Below the pieces are notes generated by a model. It was not told where the DNA came from. It worked only from the letters and a program-made list of their open reading frames with translations, and made no database searches. A stretch of 64,000 bases of DNA from Salaquimonas pukyongi (GTDB lineage: Bacteria > Pseudomonadota > Alphaproteobacteria > Rhizobiales > Rhizobiaceae). Location: the NCBI RefSeq assembly GCF_001953055.1, contig NZ_CP019044.1:930001-994000 (forward strand), read 5' to 3'. This document shows positions 63,503 through 64,000 of the stretch, in pieces; the first letter of the stretch is position 1; each line of letters opens with the position of its first letter. Position numbers and translations under genes: made by a program.

Positions 63503-64000
63503 ATGGAGTGGAAAGACGAAGGCCTGATTCTCGGCGTGCGCAAGCATGGCGAAACCAGCGCAATCATCGAGGTGATGACACCAGCCCATGGCCGGCACAT
63601 GGGCCTGGTGCGCGGCGGGCGTTCCTCCCGTCACCGCCCCGTGCTGCAGCCGGGCAATTCCGTGCTGCTTGAATGGCGCGCCCGCCTGGAAGAACATCTC
63701 GGCACGTTCACCGTGGAAGGGCAGGACCTGCGCGCCGCCCGATTGATGGAACTGCCGCTCGGCATTTACGGCCTGCAGACCCTGGCAGCCCATCTGCGGC
63801 TGTTGCCCGAGCGCGATCCCCATCAGGGCCTTTATGAAGCAGCCCTTGTGGTGCTTGAACATCTCGATGATCCTGAACGCGCGGCGCGGCTGATGATCCG
63901 TTTCGAACTGGCGATCCTGGAGGAGTTGGGCTTCGGCCTTGATCTCAGCCAGTGCGCTGCGAGCGGTTCGAAATCCGGCCTCATATGGGTTTCGCCAAAA
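63503..64000 (+). CDS. recO: DNA repair protein RecO (partial, runs off the window)
   Basis: The first 166 codons are present without a stop. [26 protein letters not shown], with [19 protein letters not shown], is the RecO OB-fold N-terminus, and the helical part follows. RecO loads RecA with RecF and RecR on gapped DNA. The start lies 18 bp after era. The C-terminal zinc region is beyond the window except perhaps the single Cys in DLSQCAASG. Confidence 0.93.
   Translation, partial: MEWKDEGLILGVRKHGETSAIIEVMTPAHGRHMGLVRGGRSSRHRPVLQPGNSVLLEWRARLEEHLGTFTVEGQDLRAARLMELPLGIYGLQTLAAHLRLLPERDPHQGLYEAALVVLEHLDDPERAARLMIRFELAILEELGFGLDLSQCAASGSKSGLIWVSPK

Noticed and set aside
1-64000. tRNA genes, rRNA genes, CRISPR arrays, riboswitches
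   Set aside because: Intergenic regions were read for cloverleaf-like sequences, regular spacer-repeat patterns and known riboswitch cores; none was recognised. A covariance-model search would be needed to exclude them fully.

Overview
The window looks like chromosome from an alphaproteobacterium of the Rhizobiales (Hyphomicrobiales) type, probably marine or saline. The evidence is the gene order at the right end (dapA, smpB, an NYN-domain gene, rpoZ, rsh, acpS, lepB, rnc, era, recO), Omp2-type porins with two conserved cysteines, perfect CtrA boxes (TTAA-N7-TTAAC), a BTLCP-type protease, a DctB/DctD pair and several TRAP transporters. No tRNA, rRNA or CRISPR array was recognised. All identifications come from reading the sequence by eye; no database search was run.

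Left edge (1-3510): the 3' end of a respiratory nitrate reductase operon. It holds the end of narI, a parvulin-type PPIase, a hemerythrin-like protein, moeA and a DUF2478 protein, all closely packed or overlapping.

Catabolic island (3553-22738): a Rieske oxygenase, a CMD-family protein and an RpiR regulator lie on the minus strand. Divergent from them is a long plus-strand set: a dimethylglycine-dehydrogenase-like flavoprotein, a quinone-reductase-type dehydrogenase, two tandem enolase-superfamily enzymes, a class III aminotransferase, an AMP-forming acyl-CoA ligase and an SDR. A LysR regulator then faces a TAXI-type TRAP transporter, a UspA protein and a second class III aminotransferase. 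The content suggests uptake, N-demethylation and epimerisation of a quaternary or N-methylated amino acid (proline-betaine-like), but the substrate is not known.

Middle (22735-31607): a Bcr/CflA exporter gene is preceded by a 19-codon leader peptide (two Val runs and an Arg-Ala-Arg) and an intrinsic terminator, which looks like attenuation control. Next come a DMT-type small transporter, UvrD helicase, two genes with CtrA boxes, an IS481-family remnant, a DUF3750 protein, and a MarR regulator with two operators next to an aldo/keto reductase.

Dct region (31816-38894): a DctB/DctD two-component pair and DctP, DctQ and DctM. DctD has GAFPGA in place of GAFTGA. A strong terminator separates dctP from dctQM.

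Porin region (39326-43257): two convergent, near-identical porin genes whose 5' ends form a perfect inverted repeat of about 209 bp. They flank a tyrosine recombinase gene and an AT-rich stretch. Next to them are a frameshifted DUF4350-like gene and two tandem TPR sulfotransferases.

Right part (48095-64000): an envelope operon (BON/OmpA protein, a 32-residue membrane peptide, a membrane-anchored HhH protein), an alpha/beta hydrolase, and then the conserved Rhizobiales housekeeping block through recO, which runs off the window.
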